A DNA stretch of 64,000 nt from Chara braunii. Taxonomy: Eukaryota > Streptophyta > Charophyceae > Charales > Characeae. Shown here piece after piece: positions 35,870 to 46,203 of the stretch (the stretch's first letter is position 1; each line of letters begins with the position of its first letter). The notes beneath the pieces are model-generated. The model was not told the origin of the DNA. It ran no database searches and saw nothing but the letters and a program-made list of their open reading frames with translations. Made by a program: the position numbers and the translations under genes. The stretch spans positions 529,638 through 593,637 of the forward strand of contig BFEA01000637.1 in assembly GCA_003427395.1 (NCBI GenBank). Reading direction: 5' to 3'.

Positions 35870-36130
35870 ATGAGTGTTAGCGAAGTTCAGAAATCGAACA
35901 ACACCATATACATGATACCAGATAGCTGTGATCTTGAACCAATAGCAGAATTACATCGCGTGTTCCACCAAATAAGGGCATAGCAAAAGCAGATAAGTGA
36001 CCGTGTGGGAATAGTCTCATCATCATCGACGAAGAACCAATGTCATCGTCCTATCTGGCGCTCAGCGCCCAGGCTACAAATGGCAGATCCCGACCAGCCT
36101 AACTACAATGTCGTAGGACGTCACTCATCT
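35870..36130 (+). pseudogene. Repeat-borne ORF fragment, paralogous to 19900-20139
   Basis: From the ATG at 35870 the frame parallels the minus-strand fragment at 19900-20139, sharing SSSST.NQC and PIWRS.PRLQMADP. It has one in-frame TAG near 35983. Beyond the stop position of the other copy this one remains open and reads DQPNYNVVGRHSS. The family is unknown. Confidence 0.5.
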
Positions 36131-36564
36131 CCCTTAAGCACGTGCAGATCTTGGCCAATGCCGACCTCCTCAAGCATCAGGCAAGCTTGACCATAGCTTA
36201 CCTCTCTCCTTTCCCTTCTGTTTTCTTCTCTCCCTCTCTCCCACACTCTCATACACATGGCTATCTCGCGGGTGAGCGAGTGAAGGCGTGACAGCGGTGT
36301 GCGCAAGCGACAATGTATTTCGCCATACTGCAATAAGAGATTCATTCGATCTTTCTCCTCCTGTAGACAGGATCCTCGCGGATCAAACCGCGAGATTGAA
36401 ACTTGCATAGAGCACACACACACACACACATGCAAATGACAAATCCGCTGACGAGAGCGAGCGAAGGCGTATCGGCGGGCGAAGCGAAAACGACAGCAGC
36501 CAGCGAGGTAAAGGCAGATCGTCGCCGATACCAGGTATGCGCCCCCACATCATCATCTTTCTTC

Positions 36565-36616
36565 TCACTCTCTCTCTACCCTTTCTCTCTCTTTCTCTCT
36601 CTCTCTCACTTCTTTT

Positions 36617-36690
<74 letters not shown>
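36565..36690. repeat. (CT)n microsatellite
   Basis: CT-rich with an uninterrupted run around 36626-36688. Confidence 0.95.
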
Positions 36691-36849
36691 CCTCTCATAC
36701 ACAATCGCGCAACTGAGTGAACAAGTAGAGTCGCGCACATTCCCGTATCGTAGCTGTAGATTCGTTCGACGTTGTTGGACTTACAGCGGGAGGTCCGCCA
36801 CGCGATCGGGTATATGCACACACTCACACACACACACAACTCACACACA

Positions 36850-37125
36850 CCCCATCGATAGGATGAGCAAAAACGGAATGAATCTTCCGCTGAAACGTGG
36901 AAATATATACTGTCACTTTTTGATTTGCTCATTCTATCGATCCAAGTAGCGTGCGGCGTGGTGCGTGTTGAGAGAGAGAGAGAGAGAAAGAGAGAGGGCT
37001 ATGTGTAGCACCCGCACCTCAACTCGCGTTACTTGAATCGATAGAATGAGCATATCAAATAGTGACAGTGTATATTTCCACGTTTCAGCAGAAGATTCAT
37101 TTCGTTTTTGCTCATCCTATCGATG

Positions 37126-37128
<3 letters not shown>
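36850..37128. repeat. ~100-bp inverted repeat (foldback) with 75-bp spacer
   Basis: The left arm 36850-36951 and right arm 37027-37128 are reverse complements at about 90% identity by eye. Both outer ends have CCATCGATAGGATGAGC and both inner ends GCTCATTCTATCGAT. (CA)n on the left and (GT)n on the right extend the pairing outward. Confidence 0.85.
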
Positions 37129-37203
<75 letters not shown>

Positions 37204-37204
37204 N

Positions 37205-37283
<79 letters not shown>

Positions 37284-37345
37284 AGAGACACACACACACA
37301 CACACACACATACACACACACATACACACACACATACACACACAC
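37129..37345. repeat. (GT)n(GA)n(CA)n compound microsatellite with one N
   Basis: Two (GT)n(GA)n blocks separated by a single N at 37204, followed by (CA)n. The duplication around the N may be an assembly join of unknown true length. Confidence 0.9.
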
Positions 37346-39563
37346 GCGGTGGTGTATACTTCCATATTCTTGGGGTAGATACACTCGATATGGTTCGCCT
37401 TATTGCCGAACGTAACAAAGGGGCAGGCCGGGGGATCGGGGACCTACCTCCCTCTCTCTCTCCTTGTGGTGTCCGACGTAGCTCGATGCGTTGCCCGATC
37501 CGTCATGATGCGCAACATGCCGACCGCAAGCTCGCCATCTGACGAGTCGGGTGGATAACGGATCCACCCTTGCCACGTCACCGGCACCAACTGTGCGGCC
37601 AGGTGAGTCCTCCTCCCCTTCTTTCTCTCCTTTCTCTTCTTCTTCCTCCTTCTCTTTCTTCTTCTCTTCTTCTTCTCCTTCTTCTTCTTCTCCTCCTTCT
37701 TCTTCTCTTCCTCTCCTCCTTTTTCTACTGCTTCTACCCCGACATGCTACCTCCGTTGCTTTGCGCGCCTCCCCCTTGCGATGCTCTGCCTGCCGTCTCT
37801 GCTGCTCCGCGCGCACCTCTGCGATGATCCGCCCGCCATCTTAGCTGCTCCGCGCGCACTCTCGGCGATGATCCGCCCGCCATCTTAGCTGCTCCGCGCG
37901 CACTCTCGGCCGGCTTGCGCTATCCCCGCGCAACTCCCCTTCCGTTCTTCTTCGCGCACTGTCTCTCACGCCTTCATGCGGGCGCGCCGTAGTCCGTAAC
38001 GAGCCAGCTTGCTCGTAATCTCGACCAGCCAAGTTACTCCGGTTTCGAAATAAGATTCACTAAAGTGAACCTATGAGCGAATGACAATGGGACCGTAAAA
38101 ATAAAAAAAAATAAAAACTAAGAAAAATAAAAGAAACCCAATCTAACTAATAACAAAAATAAAATTAAAGAAAAATGAAAAGAAATCAAAACTTACCCGG
38201 TTGTGCCATCTGCCATAACGGTGTCTAACCGTAACTGGTCCCGATTTCAAGGTCACGGGTACAAGCCCCCGGGTGAAACGGAGGGCCACAGTGTTGTTTC
38301 CCAGCAAGACGAATTAGCTCAGGTTCTGGCGTGCTCGATCCCTGAGTCTATGGCTTTACTGTCTGGTCCCAAACCTACTGAGGTAGCTCCCATTTCTAGT
38401 AGAAATGGAGCAGTTCATGTATAAGTAAAACATTGGGGTTCAGCCCACCTAGTGGCCTGACCCCGTTTCTAAGTCTGCGTGTGTGGGCACGTTTGATGGT
38501 CTGCGTGCCTGTCTGAGTGCTTGTCGGCTTGAGCGTGTGGGTGACCCGCAACGGTATTGAGTTGATCGGAAGGCCTGGAGGGCCGGTACTTACACGTGGC
38601 CGTGACATTGAGGGTCATTGCGGGGAAAACACTCAAGTGGCGGGGAAAAAAACCCGCGACACTTAGCGGAAAGTACTCAGGTACCAGGTTGGGTGGCACC
38701 TTACCAGGTAGAGGTAGATGTGCCGGGTACTCGGGGCCGAGCAGAAGAAGACAAAAGTTGGCATTTTTAGAGGCCCGGTATCGGTAGATAGGCGGGTGCT
38801 AGTTTAAGTAGCCCAAGTCCAGGCCCTACGCGGACCATATCAACGTTGGCAGCAGTGTCTTCCTTTGCAAGGGGACGAAGGTACCGGTTGCTTGGGTGAT
38901 CATGCGGACACGAAGTCGCCATTCGAGAGGCGACCTCCTCTCTTCATACGGGAGGCTGAGCGGTAGCCTCAACCTTGCTCACGACATACGAGTACCGACT
39001 GCCGTCACCTATTATGGTCGGCAATACGTTTCTTCTGGCTGCCCCGGCCGCATGGACGAGGTAATATTTATTTTTCAGTCGTCTTTAGATTCTACGGTGG
39101 CGCGATCTGCCGACTTTCATATACCGGCCGGTCTTGACGCCCCTGAACTTGTTTTAATTCATTTCTGCCTTACCGTCTGATCCACTAATGGTTTTTAGAT
39201 TGCGGTCGCCACATTCCGCGCGACCTTTCTTATCTTTCCTCCAACCCTCCGACCCTTGCGGTTGAAGACTTTAAATTTCACTAACCCCTTCTTCAGTCTT
39301 TGCCCGGGTCAAAATGACGCGCGCGGTCATTCAAATGTTTAATCCACTAATCTTTACCGTCTCTGCGTCCGCCATGACAAGGCAGGCGAGCATTCGAAAA
39401 AAAATAACCACTGACTCTAGTTCGTGCGCGCCGTGTTTCGGAGCTTGCGCTGACAAAACTTTCTCGACCATAGCAGTTGAGGGATTTGCCTCATTTCCCG
39501 TTTTTAGCTGTCTTCAGTCTGTCTGTTGGCGCCGACGTTGTGCCGACTACAAAATCATGAGCG
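37346..39563. other. Right part of the insertion, no gene seen
   Basis: A CT/TTC-rich tract covers about 37605-37735, and a ~46-bp near-tandem repeat with TGATCCGCCCGCCATC lies at about 37823-37910. No ORF has a recognisable domain. Confidence 0.45.
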
Positions 39564-39583
39564 GATACCCTTGTAAGGGTATC
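39564..39583. repeat. Perfect 9-bp hairpin near insertion end
   Basis: GATACCCTT (39564-39572) and AAGGGTATC (39575-39583) with a 2-base loop, 11 bases from the right edge of the 10-kb insertion. Confidence 0.9.
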
Positions 39584-40707
39584 AGCTCCGACAGCGTTTA
39601 GTGGTCGAGTACGGGCAACAGTTGTTATCCTAGGCAGCCATACTGCCACAGGTGCGTCAGTTCAAACTATCAAATAAAAATTCAGAACCAGCGTTAATCC
39701 TGAGTGTCATCGGGTGAGCCATGTCGTTATCCTGCTCATACGTGTGCTGAGTGAGATTTGTCTTTGCCTCGTAAGGGAGGTCGCTTTTGACGATATAATG
39801 TTGTACACCTGCAACTAATTCTCCATAGCTCGTTGTCGGTTGCAATGCTCAGTAACAAGCAACTAACAACTCCTTAGTGAGAAAAGGGGACTAGGCCACT
39901 GTGATACTACCTTACAACAGCGTGCAGTTGGGGGCGATGCTCTGAACTCGGGTGAACGCTTAAAACACTCAGTGCAAAGATATATAACTCCTCTCTACAA
40001 TTTGTGCATAGGCCAACTAAGAAGCAGTTGTTTATAAGTGATACACCGAGGAGTCAGTGACGGACAGTTTCGTTAATGAAACTCATCAAGAGACATTGAC
40101 TCATAGTCACCATCCTGAACTAACAGGGAAGAAAGAAAGTGAGCAAGTTCGGGTGGGGTCCGCTCCTGATTGGCAGCCTCAGATCCTCGGGTTACAGACC
40201 AGTCTCGTTAAATCTCTTCTACAACTGAGATTAGTGGTCTGTTTGCCGAGGGCAGAGCTTAGACCACCCTTTCATACCTGTGGGTTACTCAGCCTCTGCC
40301 TTGAATTTCAAGGTATAAAGTAATCATGAAAGAATGAGAGATCTTGGTGGTGAAAAGTAGGTCTAACAGGGAGAAGAAAGAAGGATGGGAGGAAGGGGCA
40401 TACCTAGACATGAAAACACACGAGCTGATTCAGAGGGAGTTTGCAGTTAGAACAACATGTGAGAGAAAATACATTGAATACGTACTCTACTTTTACGATC
40501 TTGATGGCAGGCTGCATAGTACCAGTTCCTTGCTTGAGAGCGTGGGAAAAGCCAGGGCAAAACTTGCATGAACTAAGTGGTGCTCTAACCACCCCTTTGA
40601 ACTTCACCAGCATTGAGGCAGCGGGTACCCTTCAGTGGTTTTCGTTGCTTTATCTTGCAGTACCATAACGTGTGAATCTACGACTTGGTGATTTAATATA
40701 CCAGCGA

Positions 40708-41005
40708 ACATTCAGACGACATTCAGACGACTTTCAGACAATAATCGAATAGCATCCAAGCAGCAATCAAATAACAATCCCAGACACAACATTCAGACAC
40801 AGCGTTCAGACACATCATTCAGACACAGCGTTCAGACACAGCGTTCAGACACAATGTTCAAACACAGCATCCAGATACAACATTCAGACAGAGCATTCAG
40901 ACACAGCGTTCAGACACAGCGTTTAGACCCAACATTCAGACCCAACATTCAGATACAGTGTCCGGAAACAACATTCAGAAACAACATCTAGAACATTATT
41001 CAAAA
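40708..41005. repeat. 13-bp minisatellite in 5' LTR
   Basis: About 15-20 degenerate copies of CATTCAGACACAG/CGTTCAGACACAA with a 13-bp period. The 3' LTR carries the same array at 60130-60485 with more units. It lies just upstream of L2. Confidence 0.9.
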
Positions 41006-41165
41006 GACATTCAAGCATCACTCAAACAAGCGTTCAGGGGCTTGCTAGTCCATTAGCATTTGACGTCTATTCAGTGGACAACGTTTGATTCGGCCCGCAA
41101 CGGATTTTTGCCAATCAAGCATAGTCTGTTCCCCCCCTATCAGGGAGTAACTATTTACCAAATAC

Positions 41166-41851
41166 ATGAGAGAGATCAACCCCATTACAGTTGGCCAGCC
41201 GGTCCTTGACAGCCTCAATCTGATCGCTGTCAAAGAGAGTTTCGCCTACAAGTATGCTAAGATTGATGGCTTCAGGCGTGAAGACCTGTCAATCTTCGGC
41301 ACTCTCACAGAATTCGCAGGAGGTGCAGTCAAGGATCTGCGGATATATCTGAAAAAAGGTAAGAGACACATCCTCATTTTGATGCAGTGTGGGCCGCAAC
41401 AGCCAGATTTGTGCAATGGAAAGCTGAGAGACTCTTAGGGAGCACAAAGCTAGTCTATAACTTTGGTCCGAAGCTTTTCGTCGATTACCCAAAACCTCCG
41501 GTCCCTTACCACTTCACTGACGGATCATACTGGGGTGACCTTGTAGACCTAGCCAAGAGATACATATCGCCGACAGTGATCGATTACGAGGCAGTGACTG
41601 AGCCCTCCGAGTTTCCACATCTCAGGAGGGACATTTTCTCTCAGCCATATCTCCCCACTCTATGGGAGGAGTTTTATGCCATGATTGACTTCCATATCAT
41701 GAGACTTGGATGAAAAAGTTCAGAACTAACAGGCTTCAGGTGACTTTATATTAAGAAGCCACAAACTCAAAGAGTACGGAGGCATGGGAAGAATCCCAAA
41801 CGACAAACAACAAAACGAGAGATTGAGTGTGAAGTTCAGAGGGATGAGTGA
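41166..41851 (+). pseudogene. L2 protein gene copy in 5' LTR (frameshifted)
   Basis: The frame runs from the ATG at 41166 (MREINPITVGQPVLDSLNL) through YKYAKIDGFRREDLSIF and a 1-base frameshift near 41360. It then continues WAATARFVQWKAERL, PYHFTDGSYWGDLVDLAKRY and IDYEAVTEPSEFPH, past two TGA codons to a very basic tail (RVRRHGKNPKRQ) and TGA 41849-41851. The 3' LTR copy is 687 bp against 686 here and has different lesions, so the shared ancestor probably had an open ~228-codon frame. No known domain is recognised. The basic tail suggests nucleic-acid binding (inference). Confidence 0.65.
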
Positions 41852-42298
41852 GGACTCTTGATTGGTGCTGGCCATGCTCTCTTTCATATGAACTTCCTAA
41901 GACTATATTGAGTTCTCATTCTTCGCTCATTCATTTGACTCTGTCTTTGCTCGAGTTGGTCGGTCTTACTTCTTGCATTGTTCTTGCTTGATGATTGGTT
42001 TCGTGGATGATTCTGTCACGGTTTCTCAAAATCAGATTGACATAATTGATGCATGCATAGCACTCCATAATTTTATAAATTATTATTTGCGCTATTCTCT
42101 GTTGTTCTGAATCAAAATAAAATATTCCTAAGACCGGGGACCGACGAAGGCCGTAATTGAAGGGTCTCGCTCGAAGCCGGACGCACACAACAGGAAGAGA
42201 TTTGCTTTAATTAATTTATTTTATTGATTGCAGTTACATACAGCCTGTTGGCTTTCTGGTCGTTCGAAGAGGGCCGACTAGAAAAAGTGCGACAAAAA

Positions 42299-42316
42299 TG
42301 GCGCCGTTGCCGGGGA
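42299..42316 (+). promoter_or_regulatory. Primer-binding site of the giant element
   Basis: TGGCGCCGTTGCCGGGGA starts four bases after the CA end of the 5' LTR. This string is a well-known tRNA primer site of plant Ty3/gypsy elements. Confidence 0.9.
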
Positions 42317-42539
42317 CATGAAAAATTTTCGTGTCCAGAACGAGCCTAGGCCAGCAAACAACTTTGAGCTTTGATTAGGCCATGAGAACTTCTGACAAAT
42401 TCTGAAGTTTTAGATTGATTTTAATGTTTTGATTGAGTCTTTATACTCGTGGAAGTCCCGATTGTTAACTGAGATTTACCTTTTCATGTGTGAGGTACCG
42501 CACTGGACCGGGAGAGGAGATTGATATTATTGACTTGAG

Positions 42540-44440
42540 AGAATCGAGTTTGATATCAGGTATGTTCTATTACCCCTCAATGCACTGGAGGAATTGAAAG
42601 AAAAAGAGCAAATCGGATCAAGACAAATGCTGGTCGACAGTGCACTGAGAGAGCTATACAAACTCACATCCAATTGGATATTTCCTTACCGATATGAGGG
42701 TTGTTGGGGCTATCACTCCCGTGGTTCAACCATCTGAGTAGTACTGACCCACTTCTTGGAGGGAGATATCTACGATATTCGCCCATACGTCAGGGAAGGA
42801 GGCAGCGACGATGGTGATAACTTTAATTGGCTATGAGAGATTGTGACCCAATTTATCTATGATGAAAAGACAGATCTGATCAAGCAAAAGAAGAAAGTGG
42901 AATGGGGTGTGATGCCAGTAACGTATAGGACTGTTCCAATCCCTCCTATACCTAACAACTATTGTGATGAGACTAACTGGCTGCAAATTATCAGCATGGT
43001 ATTGACGTGGGAGAAAAAAAACGGTGGTCATGAGAACTGACGAGACTTCGGCAGAGAAAATCAGACAGAGAAGGCTGAGATTTGGCAGAGGTTCAGGCCC
43101 AAGTCAAGAGAAAGTTGAGTGTCTCTTAAAGTCACTGAACACTCTAAGTAAGAAAGAGGTGTTTCCATATGAGGCTGTTGGATATGGAATGGTCGAGAGC
43201 GGATGAGAGCAGAAACGATTATACATACTGACATTCTATTTCACAGAACAGGACATGTATGATGTGATAATTTATGTCCCAAAGGAGAGAAGTGTTGAAG
43301 TGGTGTATGAGAGATGTTGGGGATTTGCTGAAGGAGTGGCAATAAAAGAGAAAGAGAGATTTGAGAGAAAAAATAAGGACTTCACTGGATCTACTCGATT
43401 TACTGTCCTTGAGGGATTTTCAGCTCCTCCTTTGCCCGATATAAATTTATCAAAAGATAATTGGTCTGCAGTGATTGAGTTTGCTCTGAAAGTGAAACGA
43501 GACCAAAGAATCAGATGAGTCAACGTTATGTACCCTTAAGAGAGAAACCTTGGCTTAGACTGATAAGAGGCCATGGAGGGTTAAGTAAGGTTGAATCAGA
43601 TAAACTGTTAAATTCCCTTAATTCTATAACGAGCAAAGTCATAATCCCTTATGAGATTGTGAGGTATGAGGCCATAAAGAAACCAGGGCAAGAACATAAC
43701 AGTCTGTATGTTCTTACCTGTTATTTTATTGATCTTGATGAGTATGATATTGAGATTTTTGTGCCGAAACAAAGATTTGAAGAATGCAAAAAAGGTGTGT
43801 GTTGGCAACGAGCGTCGGATCGTGTGCATGATGAAAAAAGAAGATTAGAACGAGAGGGAAGAAGTTTCTCCTTTAGTACCTATGTTAGACCTTTTGTTAG
43901 GATACCATCTCCACCTGTAAAGGGACTTACATTCCCAAGACACAATTGGTCAGCCATGATAGATCTTGTATAGAAAGTGAAGAGAGTCCAAGAAGAATAC
44001 TCTCAGTAGCTAGGATAAGTACTGTAAGGGTCAAACTTTATGAAGTGACAGGGCATGATAATCCCTTTGTAATTTTGAGGCATGAGATTTGTGGGGAAGG
44101 ACATATAGTATTTCACATTCCTATGGTTAAGTTTCTGAACTCTGACAACTTGGATGTGAGGGTTTACTCCTCTGCCAGTCTAGAGGAGGAAGTTGACTAC
44201 CTGGAGTATTTAAAAGGGGCGTATGTTAGTCTTGAGCGGACAAAAGAATAACTAGAAAAACTAAGGAGGACAGTAACATGGGGAGTGGGAGTAAGGGAAT
44301 TTGAAAGGCTCCCTGAGTTTTCAATTGCTAAGGGATTTGAAGACAGGAGAGATTGGATGCTTTTGCTGGAAGCTATTGCAGAGATTGGTAGAGCAAGGAA
44401 AAAATTCTCAACTTTGATGATAAAATTTTTGAGTACCTTA
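42540..44440 (+). pseudogene. Accessory region: four tandem copies of a novel ~150-aa domain
   Basis: Between the primer site and gag, four units follow one another (about 42600-43020, 43070-43517, 43545-43990 and 43990-44410). Units 2 and 3 align end to end: L..SLN.....V.PYE in the first third; YILTFYFTEQDMYDVIIYVP against YVLTCYFIDLDEYDIEIFVP in the middle; and DNWSAVIEFA against HNWSAMIDLV near the end, then KVKR. Unit 1 has DIYDIRPYV and TNWLQIISMV; unit 4 has DNLDVRVY and RDWMLLLEAI. Each unit has stops or changes frame near its edges, so either one polyprotein has decayed or several small genes overlapped. I recognise no known family. The position recalls the extra ORF of Ogre-type elements. 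Confidence 0.65.
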
Positions 44441-44514
44441 AAACACAAATTCGAAATCCCTGATTATGTTCAACTCGAGATCTACCTTTCAGATATTGCT
44501 TATGATGTTTAGCA

Positions 44515-45075
44515 ATGCCCAGCTTGACTGAACAGATGACACTAAGTGTTGTGTTGAAAGGTAGAATAATCAAGGTAGAAGAGGCTCTTCGGATCTCTGA
44601 TAGAAACCTTTCTACCGTGGATGAGCTTGAGTTCTTGCAGCCTTTTTTTGACCGAATGAGAGATTCTGCCCTGAAAATTGTCACTGACCAGAATGAGATA
44701 AGCTATTTATTAAAGGTGATGAAAGTGGAGACTGATGAGAGAGTATCATACCACACTTCTCGGGAACGGGTCTCTTTTGCAAGAAGGATCAACAGCAAGC
44801 CGTAAGCAATGCAATTTGATTATGAGATTATAGACCAGACTCGATATTTTATAATTCGGGGTACTGTAAAGGAATATAATAGAAGACTGGGTAGGGATGA
44901 TGAAAAAAAGTTGATTCAAGATTACATCGGAAGGATGAGAAGTATTGTTTTACCTTTGATTACTACCCAGTCTATCATTGCATATACTTTTTATGTACAA
45001 AATTCTCAAAAGGTAAAACAGACAAGAGAAGAGAGAAACGAGCCTGTATTCCTTGCGGGAAGAGTGAGAGATTAA
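44515..45075 (+). pseudogene. Accessory region: two copies of a second small domain
   Basis: A 96-codon frame (44515-44805) and an 88-codon frame (44809-45075) are adjacent and align: VVLKGRIIKVEEALRISDR against FIIRGTVKEYNRRLGRDDE, then FFDRMRDSALKIVTDQNEIS against YIGRMRSIVLPLITTQSIIA. The core is a helix with DRMR/GRMR followed by a hydrophobic stretch. No known family is evident. The second frame is followed by readable sequence to about 45300 that leads into gag. Confidence 0.55.
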
Positions 45076-45246
45076 AGGGCAAAGACAATAGCGATAGAAA
45101 AAGAAGAAAGTATCCGGGAAGGTCTATGGTCAAAATTGCAGGATGAGGGAGACCGAGTTCATCTGCAGGGACCAATGAAGAGACCTTGGTTGGGGTTATA
45201 CGGAAATAAGTCGAGAGAGTTGACACAATCAAAGGAGGATCATACA

Positions 45247-45919
45247 TTGCAAGAGCAAAAAGGCCAGATGGAAGAATTTCATGTTTTAAAGGGTCTCAAG
45301 TAAATGATTTCTTGGACCAGTATGAATTATTTAGACTCAGTTATGGCTGGACAGATAAGCAATGACTCAAACACCTTCTATCCTAATGTGACATTGACTC
45401 AAGACTGACAGTGCGAGAGTTGATGGAATGTGCCACTAAATGGGAAGAGGTCACAGAGAGAATGAAAAAGGAATTTGAGAAAGACTCAGTCCCAACGACA
45501 ACCAAGGATTTACTCAACATCAGAAGAGTTAAGTATGACACTTTCAATGTTTTTCTTGAGAACTTCATCCGAAAAACAAGAAGAATCCCATATTTGGACG
45601 AAGCCCAGAGATACCATATATTTTTGACAAGTTTTACTGACACCGAAAGGCAGACAGTTCTCAATCAAGCTCAGCACTATCCTCAGATGGGATGAAATGG
45701 TTGCAATTGTTAGAACTCTATCTAAAGTCTCTCACAAGAAATGGTCACTGGATCAGATCAGTACATCGGCCAAGGATTGGGAGACTCAGAATGGTATGAA
45801 CAGGGGGAACAATCTGAGTGCTGAAAATATTATTCAAAGAGTGATGGCTAACTACATGTCTGCAATGCCTGCAAACCATGTTGTAGATGGCAAAGGAAAG
45901 AAGCAAGCTGAAAGTGAAG

Positions 45920-45975
<56 letters not shown>

Positions 45976-46203
45976 GGCTATGGTAAGAAAGGGGATTCTT
46001 CTAGATCCAAAAAGAATGGAAAGAATGGTGACAGAGGAAACAGAGAAAGAAGGAAGTACGATGACCGTCCTAAGAAGAGTGTGGTTTGCTATTATTGTTG
46101 TGAAGGGAGTCACACTATCACCTATTGCAGGTCTCTTGATGATGATGTAAGGAGTGGGGTGGCAAAGAAGGATGCAATGGGTCATGTCTGTGACAGTTCG
46201 TGA
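45247..46203 (+). pseudogene. Giant element gag (capsid and nucleocapsid)
   Basis: The capsid sense begins near 45290 with VNDFLDQYELFRLSYGW and, after two stops, runs on in the 45411-45695 frame (EFEKDSVPTTTKDLL, FNVFLENFIRKTRRIPYLDE). A shift near 45690 leads to the 45697-46203 frame, which holds an acidic tract of 17 consecutive Asp encoded by a (GAT)n repeat (45921-45973). A basic Lys/Arg/Asn region follows, and then CYYCCEGSHTITYC, a C-x2-C-x4-H-x4-C zinc knuckle near 46090. The stop at 46203 is followed by further open reading in the same frame, suggesting a Gag-Pol fusion in the intact element. Confidence 0.75.
45921..45973. repeat. (GAT)n microsatellite inside gag
   Basis: About 17 GAT units encode an all-aspartate run in the gag frame. 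Repeat slippage here would change tract length without shifting the frame. Confidence 0.95.

Larger units (their letters stand above)
29567..39594. mobile_element. ~10-kb insertion of unknown type in the 5' LTR
   Basis: The uninterrupted 3' LTR reads AAATGCCGTTTAGTGG (58879 onward). In the 5' LTR the left part ends AAATGACGTT at 29566 and the right part resumes CGTTTAGTGG at 39595, so CGTT flanks the insert on both sides as a likely 4-bp target duplication. The insert starts (T)GTCAAGCG and ends CTCCGACA(G), short inverted ends like those of an LTR. A perfect 9-bp hairpin (39564-39583) sits 11 bases from the right edge. No transposase, RT or other known domain is visible. It holds hairpin repeats, microsatellites and a fragment related to 19.9-20.1 kb. 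Options are a giant solo LTR, a gutted LTR element or a Helitron-like element. Confidence 0.75.
24907..42294 (+). repeat. 5' LTR of the giant element (split by a 10-kb insertion)
   Basis: Segments 24907-29566 and 39595-42294 are collinear with the 3' LTR and sum to about 7360 bp. The 5' terminal dinucleotide is AT instead of TG; the end is GTGCGACA, four bases before the primer-binding site. It contains broken copies of L1 and L2. Confidence 0.9.

Noticed and set aside
29567-39594. Canonical Helitron
   Set aside because: No TC start, no CTRR end, no A/T insertion context and no Rep/helicase; only the subterminal hairpin fits.
40057-40323. ~88-codon ORF open in both LTRs (also 59322-59594)
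   Set aside because: It lacks an ATG start, has an in-frame stop just upstream and no motif. It may be an exon but cannot be supported.
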